This document shows positions 1 through 10,507 of a stretch of DNA of 64,000 bases, piece by piece; the stretch's first letter is position 1, and each line of letters starts with the position of its first letter. Below the pieces are notes generated by a model. The model was not told where the DNA came from. It was given only the letters and a program-made list of their open reading frames with translations, and ran no database searches. The stretch lies in assembly GCA_027627225.1 (NCBI GenBank), contig JAPFQT010000421.1, forward strand, positions 62,001 through 126,000. The letters are read 5' to 3'. A program made the position numbers and the translations under genes. This stretch comes from Congeria kusceri. Its lineage: Eukaryota > Mollusca > Bivalvia > Myida > Dreissenidae.

Positions 1-194
1 CCTTTGAAAACAAGAGTCATCCTGATGCTAAATGATTTCAGTTGTATTAAATATCAAGTCCCAAATAAATGTGTTCAGTGTCCATTCTAGATTTCGTCAG
101 TTTTTCACAAGAAATGCGTAAAATTTAAAGTATGCCTTTTGAAGAAAAAAAAACACCCCAAATTTACGCCAAATGAAACCATCGAAAACAAATT

Positions 195-214
195 CCGGGG
201 GAGTATGCCCCCGG
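195..214. repeat. G/C-rich hairpin motif in an old repeat
   Basis: CCGGGGGAGTATGCCCCCGG forms a 7-bp stem with a short loop and is followed by a C run and CTAG. It stands out from the AT-rich flanks (about 100-310). A similar GGAGGGGGATGCCC string with following C runs occurs near 44,140. I recall such motifs as common in old animal transposon remnants, but cannot assign a family. Confidence 0.4.
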
Positions 215-499
215 ACCCCCCTAGAACATATTTGCCAAGTGCTTTTTAGCCTCTTGATACTGCCCTGAACGGGCATGCTAAAATAGTGTAGTTTATTCCG
301 TGTACTAACTGTTGGCAATGAACAACGTTGTGCTATTTTAATAAAGTGTTGTTAAAACTTACACAGTTTAGTATAGATTAACAACAATCATTAAGTTTTA
401 AGATTTTTAAAGAAATCACTAAATAAAAGGAAACATAACAGCGCCTGTCCTTGATATTTTAGGTACGTCCGATTGTAAGCATTAAAATTACTATTCAAA

Positions 500-1345
500 G
501 ATGTATTATGCCCAATCGAAGATGGCGGGATATATTGGTTTGCTAATGTCGGTCGGTGGATCTGTCGGTAGACCATTTTCGTTTCCGCTCCAAGTTCAAC
601 AGTTTTCATAAGGCCAAATCTCGTGAAAATGTTTGTGGGCATAATATCTAGGTCGATAGAAATTTGGCCTTTTTAGCCGTTTCCGGTCTCTAAGTCCAAC
701 AGTTTACATCCAATCTTCACCAAAGTTCATGAAAATGTAATAATACTATCTAGGTCAAATTCGATAATCGCTTTAGGAATTGTGGAGTTGAGGCCCTTGA
801 ATTTCTAAATTTGTCTTTTTAGCCGTTTCCGCTAAGTCAAACAGTTTTCATCCAGTCCTCACAAATTTTGAACATTTTTGTAATAATAATATCTAGGTCA
901 AGTTCGATAATCAGCCAAATCGCCCCAGGAATTGTGGAGCTATTGCCCATGAAATATCTGAAATTGGCTTTCTTTTAGCGGTTTCCGCTCTCTTAAGTCC
1001 AACAATGTTCATCCAATCTTCTCCAAATGAACAGGTTTGTGGGTATAATATCTCGGCCAAGTTTGATAATCAGCCAAATCGCCCCAGGAATAGTGGAAAT
1101 TATGGCCCTTGAATTATCTAAAATTAGCCTCAGTCGTTTCCGTTCAAAGTCCAACAGTTCATAGCCGATCTTCACCAAACTTGGTGAAAATCTTTGTGGG
1201 CGTATTATCTTGGTTAAGTTCGATAATTAACTAAATTGTCCCAGTAACTGAAGAGTTGATTATCGAAAATTAGCCTTTTTAGCTATTTTAACCTAGAGGG
1301 GGCATTACTGTTTCACAAACAGCACTTGTTTTTAGTCCCCTACCG
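500..1345 (-). repeat. ~156-bp tandem repeat, pearl/Helentron-like
   Basis: Five degenerate units are marked by GTTTCCG at 581, 679, 824, 981 and 1135, so full units are about 145-157 bp and the first is shortened. Each unit carries recurring blocks such as CCAACAGTTTTCATCCA, TATCTAGGTCAAGTTCGATA and CGCCCCAGGAATTGTGGA. The array ends at about 1297-1345 in a G-rich block followed by AGTCCCCTACCGATG. Bivalve pearl elements and Helentron-associated elements have central tandem units of this size. The assignment rests on unit length and architecture, not on a database match. A reverse-oriented copy lies at 7,670-8,060. Confidence 0.6.
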
Positions 1346-3055
1346 ATGTTTCACCTGAGGTGAAAATGGGAGTGGATTTACAAACTTACAGAGCCCGCAT
1401 TGGGACGTTTTCAATGCCATGTAAAACGAGAAGACCGGTGAGACCACAACAAATTGATCAGTTGTTCTACGGATTTTGTCCAAAAGAAATTGGAACGAGC
1501 GAGCGAAATAAAAATCTTTTTTTCCATTTTTGATAAAATCGGAGGCGAGCGAAAGGCGCACCAAAGAAATTCCAATCTTGCCCATAGTGATTAAAAATTA
1601 CTGCCAAACGCCATCATAACTTGATATCTTGTCAATTATTTCCACTTCATCTGCTCTAGTCCATAAATTGTTGTCAAAATCAATGTATATGTAATAAACT
1701 AAGCAACTAATTTGTCCATTTCTTCTTCGACCATGTCCTACAAAGGGTTTTGTGCAACAAGTCTTCAATAGTGATTCTGCTATTAAATTAACACCCCCCA
1801 GTAAATGCTAAATAGCCATATCTTAACTATAAGAAAGTAGACGTTATACAAGGTAATTGTCATTATCAAAATATATATTTGATACACCAAGTCATTCACG
1901 AACAGTTTAATAACATGAATATGAAATGTCATACAATAAACACAAAACAATTTAGGAATGACTAGTATAAGTTCTGTATCTTCAAATGACACGACGAAAC
2001 AACTGGACGCCACCATTAAAAAAAAACGTAAACCAGGGCTCACACTGGCTCTTATTTTACTTGAGCGACATTTTTAATTGACACAATATCGTGGCGTGTT
2101 TCCATGTCAGGGAATGGTTATATCTTATTGTTTTAATTGTTATAAAACTTTTACTTCGCTGGGCTGTATATTAATTGCATTATGGCATTAACAAAAGCAT
2201 TAGTGTATTTAGATTTTTATATTAACATTTATGTTAATTGTACATTGCAGTAAACTTGGATAATTATTTTTATTTGAACATACACTCTTAAATTATCTAC
2301 AAGATGTTAACAAAATATATTCAAAAATAAACTGAAATTAATAACTAACAATGAATTGGCTTGCCCTGTTAAATGTACCTTAATATATAAAAGCTGGACA
2401 AAATGTACACCAAACAGATACGTTCAATTTATAAAATGGACATGTCAAAAACAACTTATATGTGTGGATATTAGAAGTAAGAAATCAAGGACAAACCGCT
2501 GGTCAAAACTGTCCGAAATGTAAACATACCCGATTATCAGTCCATTTGACATATTCCGGACATCCAATTTCACACATCCTTTATCCACAAGATAATCCTT
2601 TAATTAACTGTTGTGTCTGCTGATATTACGAGAGCTTGCTAGCAATCATATTTAATTAGGAAGTGAATGCTGACAAACAGCTCGTTGTGTTTTCACAACT
2701 TTGATAAAACATGATAAGAAATTGCCGAGTCGAAATACAGATGGCAGCTGTGACTGACTGGCTTTGGGTCATAAATTATGTGCTCTGTACAAAAACCAGT
2801 CGCCGCAAAGTGCCTTATTCACGTCTATATCAGTACCAATTGCTTGTTATGATTTGGGGACACCACGAAGTCGGCGTTTAACATAAAATGAGACTCTTTG
2901 ATGAAAACTTCATTAAAAAAAAATCGGGTGCGGGGCAAAATTATATGTGCGGGCGCACAAAAAAAAGAAAAATGTTTTTTTTTTCGATTTACTATTTTTA
3001 GGTGCGGCAAATCCGACGAACATCTGATAAATTTGTTGTGGCTTGAGCGTAATTA
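1346..3055. other. AT-rich stretch with no recognisable gene
   Basis: Only short open frames without motifs are present (for example minus-strand frames at 1340-1585 and 1783-2043). No splice-supported exon or clear repeat was seen. The 5' end of the retrotransposon that follows may begin late in this interval, but I could not place it. Confidence 0.5.
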
Positions 3056-3059
3056 AATT

Positions 3060-3308
3060 GTCCCGGAACGGTGTCAGTGTCTGTTTGAAGATTGTATTGC
3101 ACTCAGTGTATTACTTGTGTTATGTGGCGACGTGGAACAAAACCCTGGACCCTCAAAGGCGCAGGATCGAAGCCAGCGCCCAACAACGCGCCAGAAAACG
3201 CTTTTGTTTGCACAAGTAGCAACATCGCCACCTCGACAAGACCCAGCCCCGAGGGGCAGAGGAAACCAGCAGAGGAAACCAGCGGCTAGCACCCACGAAG
3301 GTAAATGA
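3060..3308 (+). pseudogene. 2A-like peptide leader of retrotransposon ORF
   Basis: The frame ending at 3308 contains LLVLCGDVEQNPGP, a match to the 2A consensus D-V/I-E-x-N-P-G-P, which makes ribosomes skip a peptide bond between G and P. The frame is open upstream from at least 3060 without an ATG near the motif; the codon at 3117 is GTG, so the true start lies upstream or is lost. Hydrophobic leucine-rich residues precede the motif, as in 2A leaders of other invertebrate LINEs. Downstream is a basic, proline- and glutamine-rich stretch up to the stop. The family context is established; activity in this copy is not. Confidence 0.85.
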
Positions 3309-3389
3309 TTCTAATACAGAGGTTCTGACATACTTAACAGAAATGAAAATAGAAGTGAGATCACATATACACCAGGAAACGAAACAAAT

Positions 3390-3872
3390 GGTATTATATT
3401 GTTGGAAAATAATGTTTCTGCTTTAAAAGCCAGTTATCCTGATTTTTATATTTACTTGGCCGGTGATTTTAATGCAAGGACCAAAGATTTTTTAGATTAT
3501 ATTCCATTTGATAGTTTGGAACATATTTTTGATGTAGATGTAGACTATGACGAAGAATCTTTTAATATGCCAAGAAAAAATAAGGATAATGTGTATCACA
3601 ACAATTTTGGGAAATCACTTATTAACTTATGCTGTACGCATAATATTCATATTTTAAACTTTATTATTGAAACATACGATGTGTCTGACTATTTTCCTTT
3701 GTGCGCTCAACTGCAGTTTACAGACTCTTGTAAGCCCGTAAACCAAAATTGCGAAAACGCATCGACTTGCACTTTTAACTATGACAGATTTATTTGGAAC
3801 GAAAATTACTGCGACTCATTTCAAACTATATTTACTACAAATTTAGAAAGATGTCGTCAGGACATTTATTAA
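3390..3872 (+). pseudogene. Endonuclease domain remnant (APE type)
   Basis: The frame contains AGDFNART, the endonuclease core with the catalytic Asp/Asn, and near the end of the domain SDYFPL, the usual SDHFP block with His replaced by Tyr. The N-terminal part of the nuclease is absent and the stretch between the ILN and SDYFP blocks is too short, which indicates an internal deletion that removed the central catalytic region. This is the nuclease that nicks target DNA for retrotransposition, and here it is non-functional. Confidence 0.8.
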
Positions 3873-4235
3873 CTGTATAAAAGAAAATGTTGGTGAAGCT
3901 GTCCAATCGATACTACGTTTATATAAACATGCCGCTAGCGATATGCGCGCCAAAACAAGACAATTCAGTAAATACCGGAAAATCCACTTTGTGGGATACC
4001 GCGTGTAGTAAGGCCAAGCAAGAAAAATATTCGCTTCTTAGGCGATTTCGATGGACAAATGAACAGACTGATTTTGAATCATACAAAATTGCGCGTCGTT
4101 CATTAAAAAATTTATGTCATACCAACGAGAAAGACGCAATGTTTTAGTTGAATCGCGTAAAAAACCCTCATACTTTCTGGTCAGTAATACGGAGAAATAG
4201 ATTTTCACCCACAACTGATTCAACTATTAATCCAT

Positions 4236-4883
4236 ATGAGTGGATTACCTACTTTCAATCACTTCTTTTCAAAGAACCGCAGCGATCAGTACAAAATGTT
4301 GATGTACACTCCCAAATCGTCCCATAACGACCAGGTTGATGCTATTTTAAATTCGCCCATCACCGATGACGAAATAATTAAAAGTATCACGAATCCCATG
4401 TTAATGATGGTATTGGAGCGGAATTTTATATAAATACAAAGCATACTATCACTCCAATTCTAAACATACTATTCAATAAGATTTTAACTTCCGGAAACTT
4501 TCCGGATGTGTGTAGTGAGAGTATTATTGTGCCTTTATATAAGTCAGGGTCACGAAATGATCCATCGAATTTTCGTGGTATATCTCTAATTAATGCTATG
4601 TACAAAATATTTTCAGGCATCATAAATGATCGATTAACTAGATTTGCCGAAGAATCGGAATTAATTGATGAAGCGCAGGCCGGATTTAGAGCAGGTTATT
4701 CTGTGGTCGATAATATGTTTATTTTGCAGAGCATGGTCCAGAAATATATTTCAAGGCCAGGTGGTAGATTCTATGAGTTATATGTTGATTTTTAAAAGGC
4801 CTTTGATTCATTGGTGCATTATAACATATTTACCAGCTTCAAACGTAAAGGAATGTTATTGCAGAATTCTGTACTCTTACTAA
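4236..4883 (+). pseudogene. Reverse transcriptase fragment
   Basis: Conserved fingers and palm blocks appear in several frames: LNSPITDDEI, then IIVPLYKSGSRNDPSNFRGI, a DEAQAGFR block, and YVDF followed by a TAA stop and KAFDSL. The stop falls within the first catalytic motif region. The expected F-A-D-D active-site box is missing, because the sequence jumps from the post-KAFDSL region to a C-terminal thumb-like block. The copy encodes no working polymerase. Confidence 0.85.
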
Positions 4884-4884
4884 C

Positions 4885-5696
4885 ATGAATGTTGACTTAA
4901 AGAAAACAGAAATAATGGTATTTAGAAATGGCGGGCCACTACGTGATTATGAAAAATGGTATTTTAATGAAAGTCCGGTTAATACAACATCTGTATAAAA
5001 ATATATGGGTATCCTATTTACCCCGAAGTTGTGTTGGTCAGCTGCTAAAAGTAAACTAGCAGCGCAAGCTAGAAAAGCACTTTTCGATTAAAGAATACGA
5101 CATTCCATTCGGATCTTTCGCCCATACTGAATTTTTTAAACTTTACGATTCGATGATTACACCAATTCTTACATTCGGAGCCGAAATCTGGGGCTTCGCC
5201 TATAGTGATACTATTGAACGTTCACAGATAGATGTTTGTAAATACTTTTTAGGTGTCAAAACTTCAGTGAACAACTGCGTAGCTTTAGGTGAGTGTGGCC
5301 GCTTACCTATGTATGTTATATATCATACAAAAATGTGTAAAATATTGGTGTAAACTTCTCCAGATGTCCATTAGTAGATATCCCAAAAATTGTTACAAAA
5401 TGTTAAAGTCTCTAGATGATATTGGGAGGAGAAATTGGGTAACTCATGTAAAAGAGCTTCTTTTTAAATACGATTATGGCTTTATTTGGGTTTCTCAGGA
5501 TGTCGGGGATGTTAATATCTTCATAATACAATTTAAACAACGACTGATTGATTGTGCGACTCAAACATGGCATGAAAACATGAATGACTCTTCTAGATGT
5601 GATACATACATACAATTCAAAACCGTCCTAAATGTAGAAAGATATTTAAACATTGAATTGCCGTTCCAATATAGACAGTCGTTAGCAAGGTTTTGA
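4885..5696 (+). pseudogene. Retrotransposon thumb/C-terminal domain remnant
   Basis: Recognisable pieces are KKTEIMVFRNGG, YMGILFTPKLCW and SMITPILTFGAEIWG (5153 frame), the conserved block after the polymerase active site in CR1-like LINEs. They lie in at least three frames with in-frame stops. The frame 5289-5696 continues the region with no finer motif. Confidence 0.8.
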
Positions 5697-5697
5697 T

Positions 5698-5924
5698 GTT
5701 CGAGTCATAGCTTTGCAATTGAATTAGGTAGACAATTTGGAATCCCTAGAAACCTTAGAATTTGCGATCATTGTCATACAGAAAACAATACCACTATAAT
5801 AGAAGATGAGTATCATGTATTTTTCGAATGTCCAAAATATGCTGAAATTAGACAAAAGTATTTGTATAATTGGTATCGTGGTAGAAATAATATTACCAAT
5901 TTCCACAATCTGTTAAAAAATTAA
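5698..5924 (+). pseudogene. C-terminal Cys/His finger of the retrotransposon
   Basis: The translation includes RICDHCHTE and, 14 residues later, EYHVFFECPKY, a C-x2-C-xn-H-x4-C arrangement typical of the end of mollusc CR1-like polyproteins. It ends at a TAA near 5924, followed by a 3' UTR with AATAAA at about 6167. Confidence 0.8.
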
Positions 5925-6171
5925 AACGAGAATGTTATCAAAAAATTGGCCTACTATGTTAATAAGATATTCAACTGAAACATAACATTACAATGTTATT
6001 TAGTTATTTAGAGATCATTACTGTGTTGTTGCATTTATTAATACGACTTTTACGGTGTTTATTTTGTACAAATTATATATGTATATAATCATTTGGACAA
6101 CTCTATGTGCTTTGTATATGTTTGTTTTGTAAAATGTTGTATTATGGGCCGGAGGCCTTTCTTTACAATAA

Positions 6172-6172
<1 letters not shown>

Positions 6173-6202
<30 letters not shown>

Positions 6203-6203
6203 A
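6173..6203 (+). repeat. (CTTA)n tail of the retrotransposon
   Basis: About eight CTTA copies directly follow the AATAAA signal of the CR1-like element. Short 3' repeats of this type prime reverse transcription in CR1-like LINEs. Confidence 0.85.
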
Positions 6204-7570
6204 TAGGTTTGCCCTCCGTCCGTCCGTCCGTCTGTCCGCACTAACGGGAGAGTAGTTGAATGGTTTGTGTTTACGGATAATTTAGTTGAAAATAGTTGAT
6301 TAGGGTTAGGGTTAGTGTTTAATGTGGCTTAAACATGCTTTAAGTGGCTATTTTAAGACACTTAACTATCTTTTTTCGTAAGGGAGCCACTTAAGTATCA
6401 TCTCGTAAGGACTTCCGTCTGTCCGTCCGTCCGCAAAATATTGTTCCTGCGATAACTCAAAAAGTGCTGAAGATACTTCGATGAAACTTGGTATACATAT
6501 AAACGGCAATGTGAGCATTATGCAGGACCTTTTATTTTCACGAGGTCAAAGGTCACGTGGCTGTTACTAAAAATAGAAATAAACTAAATACTGTTATAAT
6601 TCAAAAGGTACATAAGATATGACCATGAAACTTGGTACAAAGATTGAACTATAAGTTTGCCATCCGTCTGTGTGTCTGGCTGTATGTTTGTCCGTCCATC
6701 TGTCTGTCTGTCCCCAAAGCCTGGTTCCTGCAAAAACTCAAAAAGTTCTGAATTTATTTCGATGAAACTGGATTACATATAAAAACGGCAATGTGGCAAT
6801 GTGAGGATTATGCACGACCTTTTTTTTACCAGAGGTCAAAGGTCACGTGGCTATTACTACAAATAGAAATAAACTAAATACTGTATAATTCAAAATGGAC
6901 ATGAGATATGACCATGAAACTTGGTACAGGATTGAACTATAGGTTTGCCATCTGTCTGTGTGTCGTTCTGTCTGTTCGTCCGTATGTCTGTCTGTCCGTC
7001 CGTCCCCAAAACCTGGATCCTGTGACAACTCGGAAAGTACTGAAGACATTTTGATGAAACTTTGTATACAATGTGAGAATTATGCACGACCTTTTATTTT
7101 TCACCAGAGGTCAAAGGTCACGTGACTGTTACTAAAAATAGAAATAAACTTAATACTGTCATATTTTGAAAAGTGCATAAGATATGATCAGAAAACTTGG
7201 TACACATATGTGACTATGAGTTTGCCCTCCGTCTGTGTGCGTCTGTCTGTCTGTTCGTCCGTCGGTCTCACTCTGTCTGTCCCGTCCCAAAAATCTGGAT
7301 CCTGCGATAACTCAAAAAGTACTGAAGATACTTTGATGAAACTTTGTATACATAGGAAGAGCAAGGTGAGGATTGTACACGACCCTTTATTTTTCACCAG
7401 AGGTCAAAGGTCACGTGACTGTTACTTAAAATAGAAATAAACTTAATACTGTAATAATTCGAAAAGAACATAACATATTATCATGAAACTTGGTACACAG
7501 AATGGACTATATGATTGTCCTCTGTCAGTTTAGTACTGCAATAACTCAAAAAGTAACTCGAATGTCTGGT
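6204..7570 (+). repeat. ~285-bp tandem repeat family with CCGT/CTGT-rich blocks
   Basis: Four to five diverged units are aligned by TCCTGCGATAACTCAAAAAG-like blocks near 6445, 6727, 7018 and 7300, with a shorter one near 7537. Each unit has a pyrimidine-rich CCGTCCGTCTGTCTGT stretch, a GATGAAACTTGGTACA block and an AGGTCAAAGGTCACGTG block. Minus- and plus-strand frames through it are low complexity and not genes. A TTAGGGTTAGGGTTAG string lies at 6301-6316. Confidence 0.8.
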
Positions 7571-7669
7571 CAATGTTACTAAAATAGAAAAAAACAACAA
7601 CTTAATACTGCAGTGACAAATGGGATTTGAATATGAAACTTTGTACGTCTACAGATAAAGAGCGATTTG

Positions 7670-8065
7670 ACGGTATTGCACAATGTTTAATTAGTAGGGG
7701 TTTTCACCTGTAGGGGACTCCTGTATTGCTTGCAATAACGTCAAAGCCTTGTTAAAGAAGGGAGTCCTCATCACAACAATCACAAAAACTCTGCAGTTCT
7801 TGGGATGAGTTGGCTGATCATCAAAATATTTTTATCAAGTTTGATAAAGATCGGATGAAAACTGTTTACCTTTGGGAACGGAAACGGCTGAAAAGGCTTA
7901 TTTTAGATATTGAAAAGGCCAAAACATCACAGTTTCCTGGGGCGATTTTGTTGATTATCGAACTTGATCGAGATGATATGCCCACAAAGATTTTCATCAA
8001 GTTCGGTGAAGATCGGATAAAATGTGTTGGACCTATAGAAACGAAAGGCGGGGTGGGGGGGGGGG
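7670..8065 (+). repeat. Reverse copy of the ~156-bp pearl-like repeat
   Basis: CACCTGTAGGGGACT at about 7696 corresponds to the reverse of the end block at 1330. Downstream are one to two units with CCTGGGGCGATTTTG, GATTATCGAACTTGATC and ATGCCCACAAAGATTTTCAT, the reverse complements of blocks in the 500-1345 array. A poly-G run of about 17 nt ends it near 8068. The open frame 7810-8121 is a by-product of this repeat. Confidence 0.65.
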
Positions 8066-8353
8066 GGGGTGGCATAATTATTGCGCGTGAAGAAGGCAGT
8101 GTTGCTCAATATAAGAAATGATTGCAAATATGAGTTGTGCGTCGCCCCATAAAAGAAACCGTTCTGTAATTGCGTTTAAATTAAACGCATATAACGCTTT
8201 TGCTTACATTTTTGCAGTGACGTGCATATGCGGCGTACAGTGCCTAGCTGTTACTGAATATAGCATATTCACCTATGTTTGGCGAGGGTTTACAGTCTAC
8301 GGGACACCTCATCACCACGAAACGTTTCGGAGTTTATTTAAAGGGACCTATTC

Positions 8354-9298
8354 AAGCCTCGGTCACGTCCCACTGCGGTGGCCGCAGACCAAACGCACGA
8401 TTTTGAGATCGCAAGGCAAACGCATGCGTTTTGTAAGAACTTGTGGAATTCGTATGGCCATCTTTCGGGCGACGTGCGTTCGCCGCACATTATCACTTAT
8501 CAGACCGCAGCTATGTCTGCGAATCGTGCGATTGACGTGCGTCTGTCCTACGGCGACCTTACGATCACCGTGCGACTTTTTATGACGTCGCAAGACCAGC
8601 GCATAGTAATCGCACGTTCATCGCAAGTTGCACGCACGGTCGCCGCAAGACAGCAATGGTATTGTGGCAAAAACACGAATATTAATATTTTGTCATAAAT
8701 ATCCTGCATGAATTGAAACCATTTACGACTTTTAATGTGACATGTTTATCGGAAGATGCTATGGTTAAATTTTCAAATTTCAATTTTCAAATATTTTTCT
8801 TTCAAGTAGCAGTTTGATTGTACCACAAGTGAAATAAAGAGATAATATGGAAAATGTATTAAAAGCATGCAAATAATCGCGGTTATTTATACGATGCACA
8901 TAGCTCCTTGCGGTCACCGTGCGATAATCGCACGTGTCTTGCGGCAAGCGTGAGTTGTCAGTTTCTTTCTTGCGTCGCCGGTTCGTTTATCGCAAGGAAC
9001 CCGGAAGTACTACGCAAGGAAGTCGTGCGACGTCCGCAAGTGCACCTTGCGTACTTACGACAGGCAATTTCGAAGCAAAAAGCGTAGAGTGCCCGTAGGT
9101 TGATCGCATGATGTTCGAACGGTGCCCGCACGATGGGTGACCGACGCATCAACTTAAGCGCTTGCGCTAATATCTGTTGCGGTTGTTACGGCGACCTTGC
9201 GATAGAGGAAATCACGCACGGGTGCCGTAGGTCCGACGCACGTTTTTGACTAAAACCTCGACGCAAGCTCAACGTAAGGTCGACGCAACCCGAGGCTT
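8354..9298. mobile_element. TIR element with dispersed CG-rich motifs
   Basis: The interval starts AAGCCTCGGTCACGTC and ends with the reverse of AAGCCTCGGGTTGCGTC, giving short imperfect inverted termini. Both flanks inside the ends are packed with TCGCAAG/CTTGCGA, CGTGCGAC and CGCACG strings on both strands (8380-8660 and 8880-9290), while the centre (about 8690-8880) is AT-rich. This subterminal-repeat layout suggests a non-autonomous DNA transposon. No transposase frame or target-site duplication was found. Open frames at 8118-8698 cross the boundary and are not convincing genes. Confidence 0.5.
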
Positions 9299-9513
9299 CA
9301 CAGATTAGCTAAAAATGTTGTCACAGTGAACAAAATTACATTATATGTAAATAGTCAAAATAACATTTATGGCACAGAATTACATGGCAATACGGTGTCC
9401 TTGATGAAGTTGTTAAACTTATATTTATATAACATTTGTAACGCTATTCTCTGATATTTATGGAGAACACTGTAACACATTGCGTACAAAATACATCGGC
9501 TTAATACACGTAA

Positions 9514-9577
9514 GTCCTGCTTGTCTAGTGGTTAGCGCATCAGACTTGTCCCAGAGGAAGTATGCTCGAATCCCTTT
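9514..9577 (+). repeat. tRNA-like (SINE head or tRNA pseudogene)
   Basis: TGTCTAGTGGTTAGCGCA resembles an A box and GCTCGAATCCC a B box of the RNA polymerase III promoter, at tRNA-like spacing, similar to Asp/Glu-type tRNAs. The acceptor arms do not pair well, so a tRNA-derived SINE or pseudogene is more likely than a working tRNA. Confidence 0.5.
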
Positions 9578-9630
9578 CATATTTCAATTAAAGCCTCAAT
9601 GAAATGAGACAATGGCAATATACGTTGCAG

Positions 9631-10000
9631 TTTGTAACTTTATTGTCTATTCAGCCTGGAAATTGCCCTACAGTTGATACAAGATAGGCCTACCAGAAAA
9701 TGACCCATGAAAAAAATGTTTAAGGTATGTTATACATTACATTAATAAAAAAAACAGCATTTAACATAAATGTACAATCTAACTTTAAAGTGCACGGTCT
9801 TCCTACGCCTAAGGCCGCTTTTGTAACTTTATTGTCTATTCAGCCTGGAAATTGCCCTACAGTTGATACAAGATAGGCCTACCTGAAAATGACCCCTGAA
9901 AAAATGTTTTAGGTATGTTATACATTTCATTAATAAAAAAAAAAACATTTAACATAAATGTACAATCTAACTTTAAAGTGCACGGTCTTCCTACGCCTAA
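9631..10000. repeat. 189-bp direct tandem duplication
   Basis: The sequence starting TTTGTAACTTTATTGTC at 9631 restarts at 9820 with very few differences, a two-copy tandem repeat. The second copy ends where the MITE at 10001 begins. Confidence 0.85.
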
Positions 10001-10335
10001 GGCTGCTTTTCCATATGTCCGTATCCGCGTAAGTATTACACGACGTGCTTAGCCATGTATCCGCAAATAAACGTCTAACAGCTTAGTTGTCTTCTTTTTT
10101 TATTTCCAAATAGTTAAAATGTCTGAGTGAGAAGCTTTTAAAAATGTGAATTACGTCGGCTGCAAATATTTATGCCAGTATGAGAAAACATTCACATGTA
10201 GAGGATTTTAAACAACATAAAGTATCTACACATGAGTTTATAGCGACAGGTCCAAGTGTTTCCAACTTGCTCGATTATTGCGGATGCGGATTTGCACAAT
10301 TCGGATGCCGGATACGGACATATGGAAATGCGCCC
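10001..10335. mobile_element. PIF/Harbinger-like MITE, 335 bp
   Basis: The left end GGCTGCTTTTCCATATGTCC and the right end, read in reverse as GGGCGCATTTCCATATGTCC, form TIRs that continue as GTATCCG. TAA lies immediately outside both ends (9998-10000 and 10336-10338), fitting the 3-bp TWA duplications of PIF/Harbinger elements. No coding sequence is present. A Harbinger-type transposase remnant lies at 16.3 kb, but a direct relationship is unproven. Confidence 0.65.
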
Positions 10336-10507
10336 TAAAGCGTAGCGTATTTTATGATGTGATTTTAATGAGATTGCATGAATCTGCTTTTTAATACTCC
10401 GAAGGCTCTGTCAACGACAACTCTCCCGCTATTGTGTGTAAGGTTGAACCGCATCTGTGGAGAATTCTGCGGTGCTGCAAAATGTATTGGGCGGTAGCGT
10501 CTGAGAG

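Larger units (their letters stand above)
3060..6205 (+). mobile_element. CR1-like non-LTR retrotransposon, degenerate
   Basis: In order on the plus strand are a 2A-like peptide, part of an APE-type endonuclease, reverse transcriptase blocks, a C-terminal cysteine/histidine finger, an AATAAA signal and a (CTTA)n tail at 6173-6203. This order and a short-repeat 3' tail instead of poly-A fit the CR1/L2-like group of LINEs. The element carries many stops, frameshifts and internal deletions, so it is dead. The 5' boundary is uncertain and no target-site duplication was identified. Confidence 0.85.

Noticed and set aside
8118..8698. Overlapping plus and minus open frames
   Set aside because: They cross the boundary of the CG-motif TIR element, overlap on both strands and contain no recognisable domain.
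9514..9577. Functional tRNA gene
   Set aside because: A and B boxes are present, but the acceptor and anticodon stems do not pair properly.
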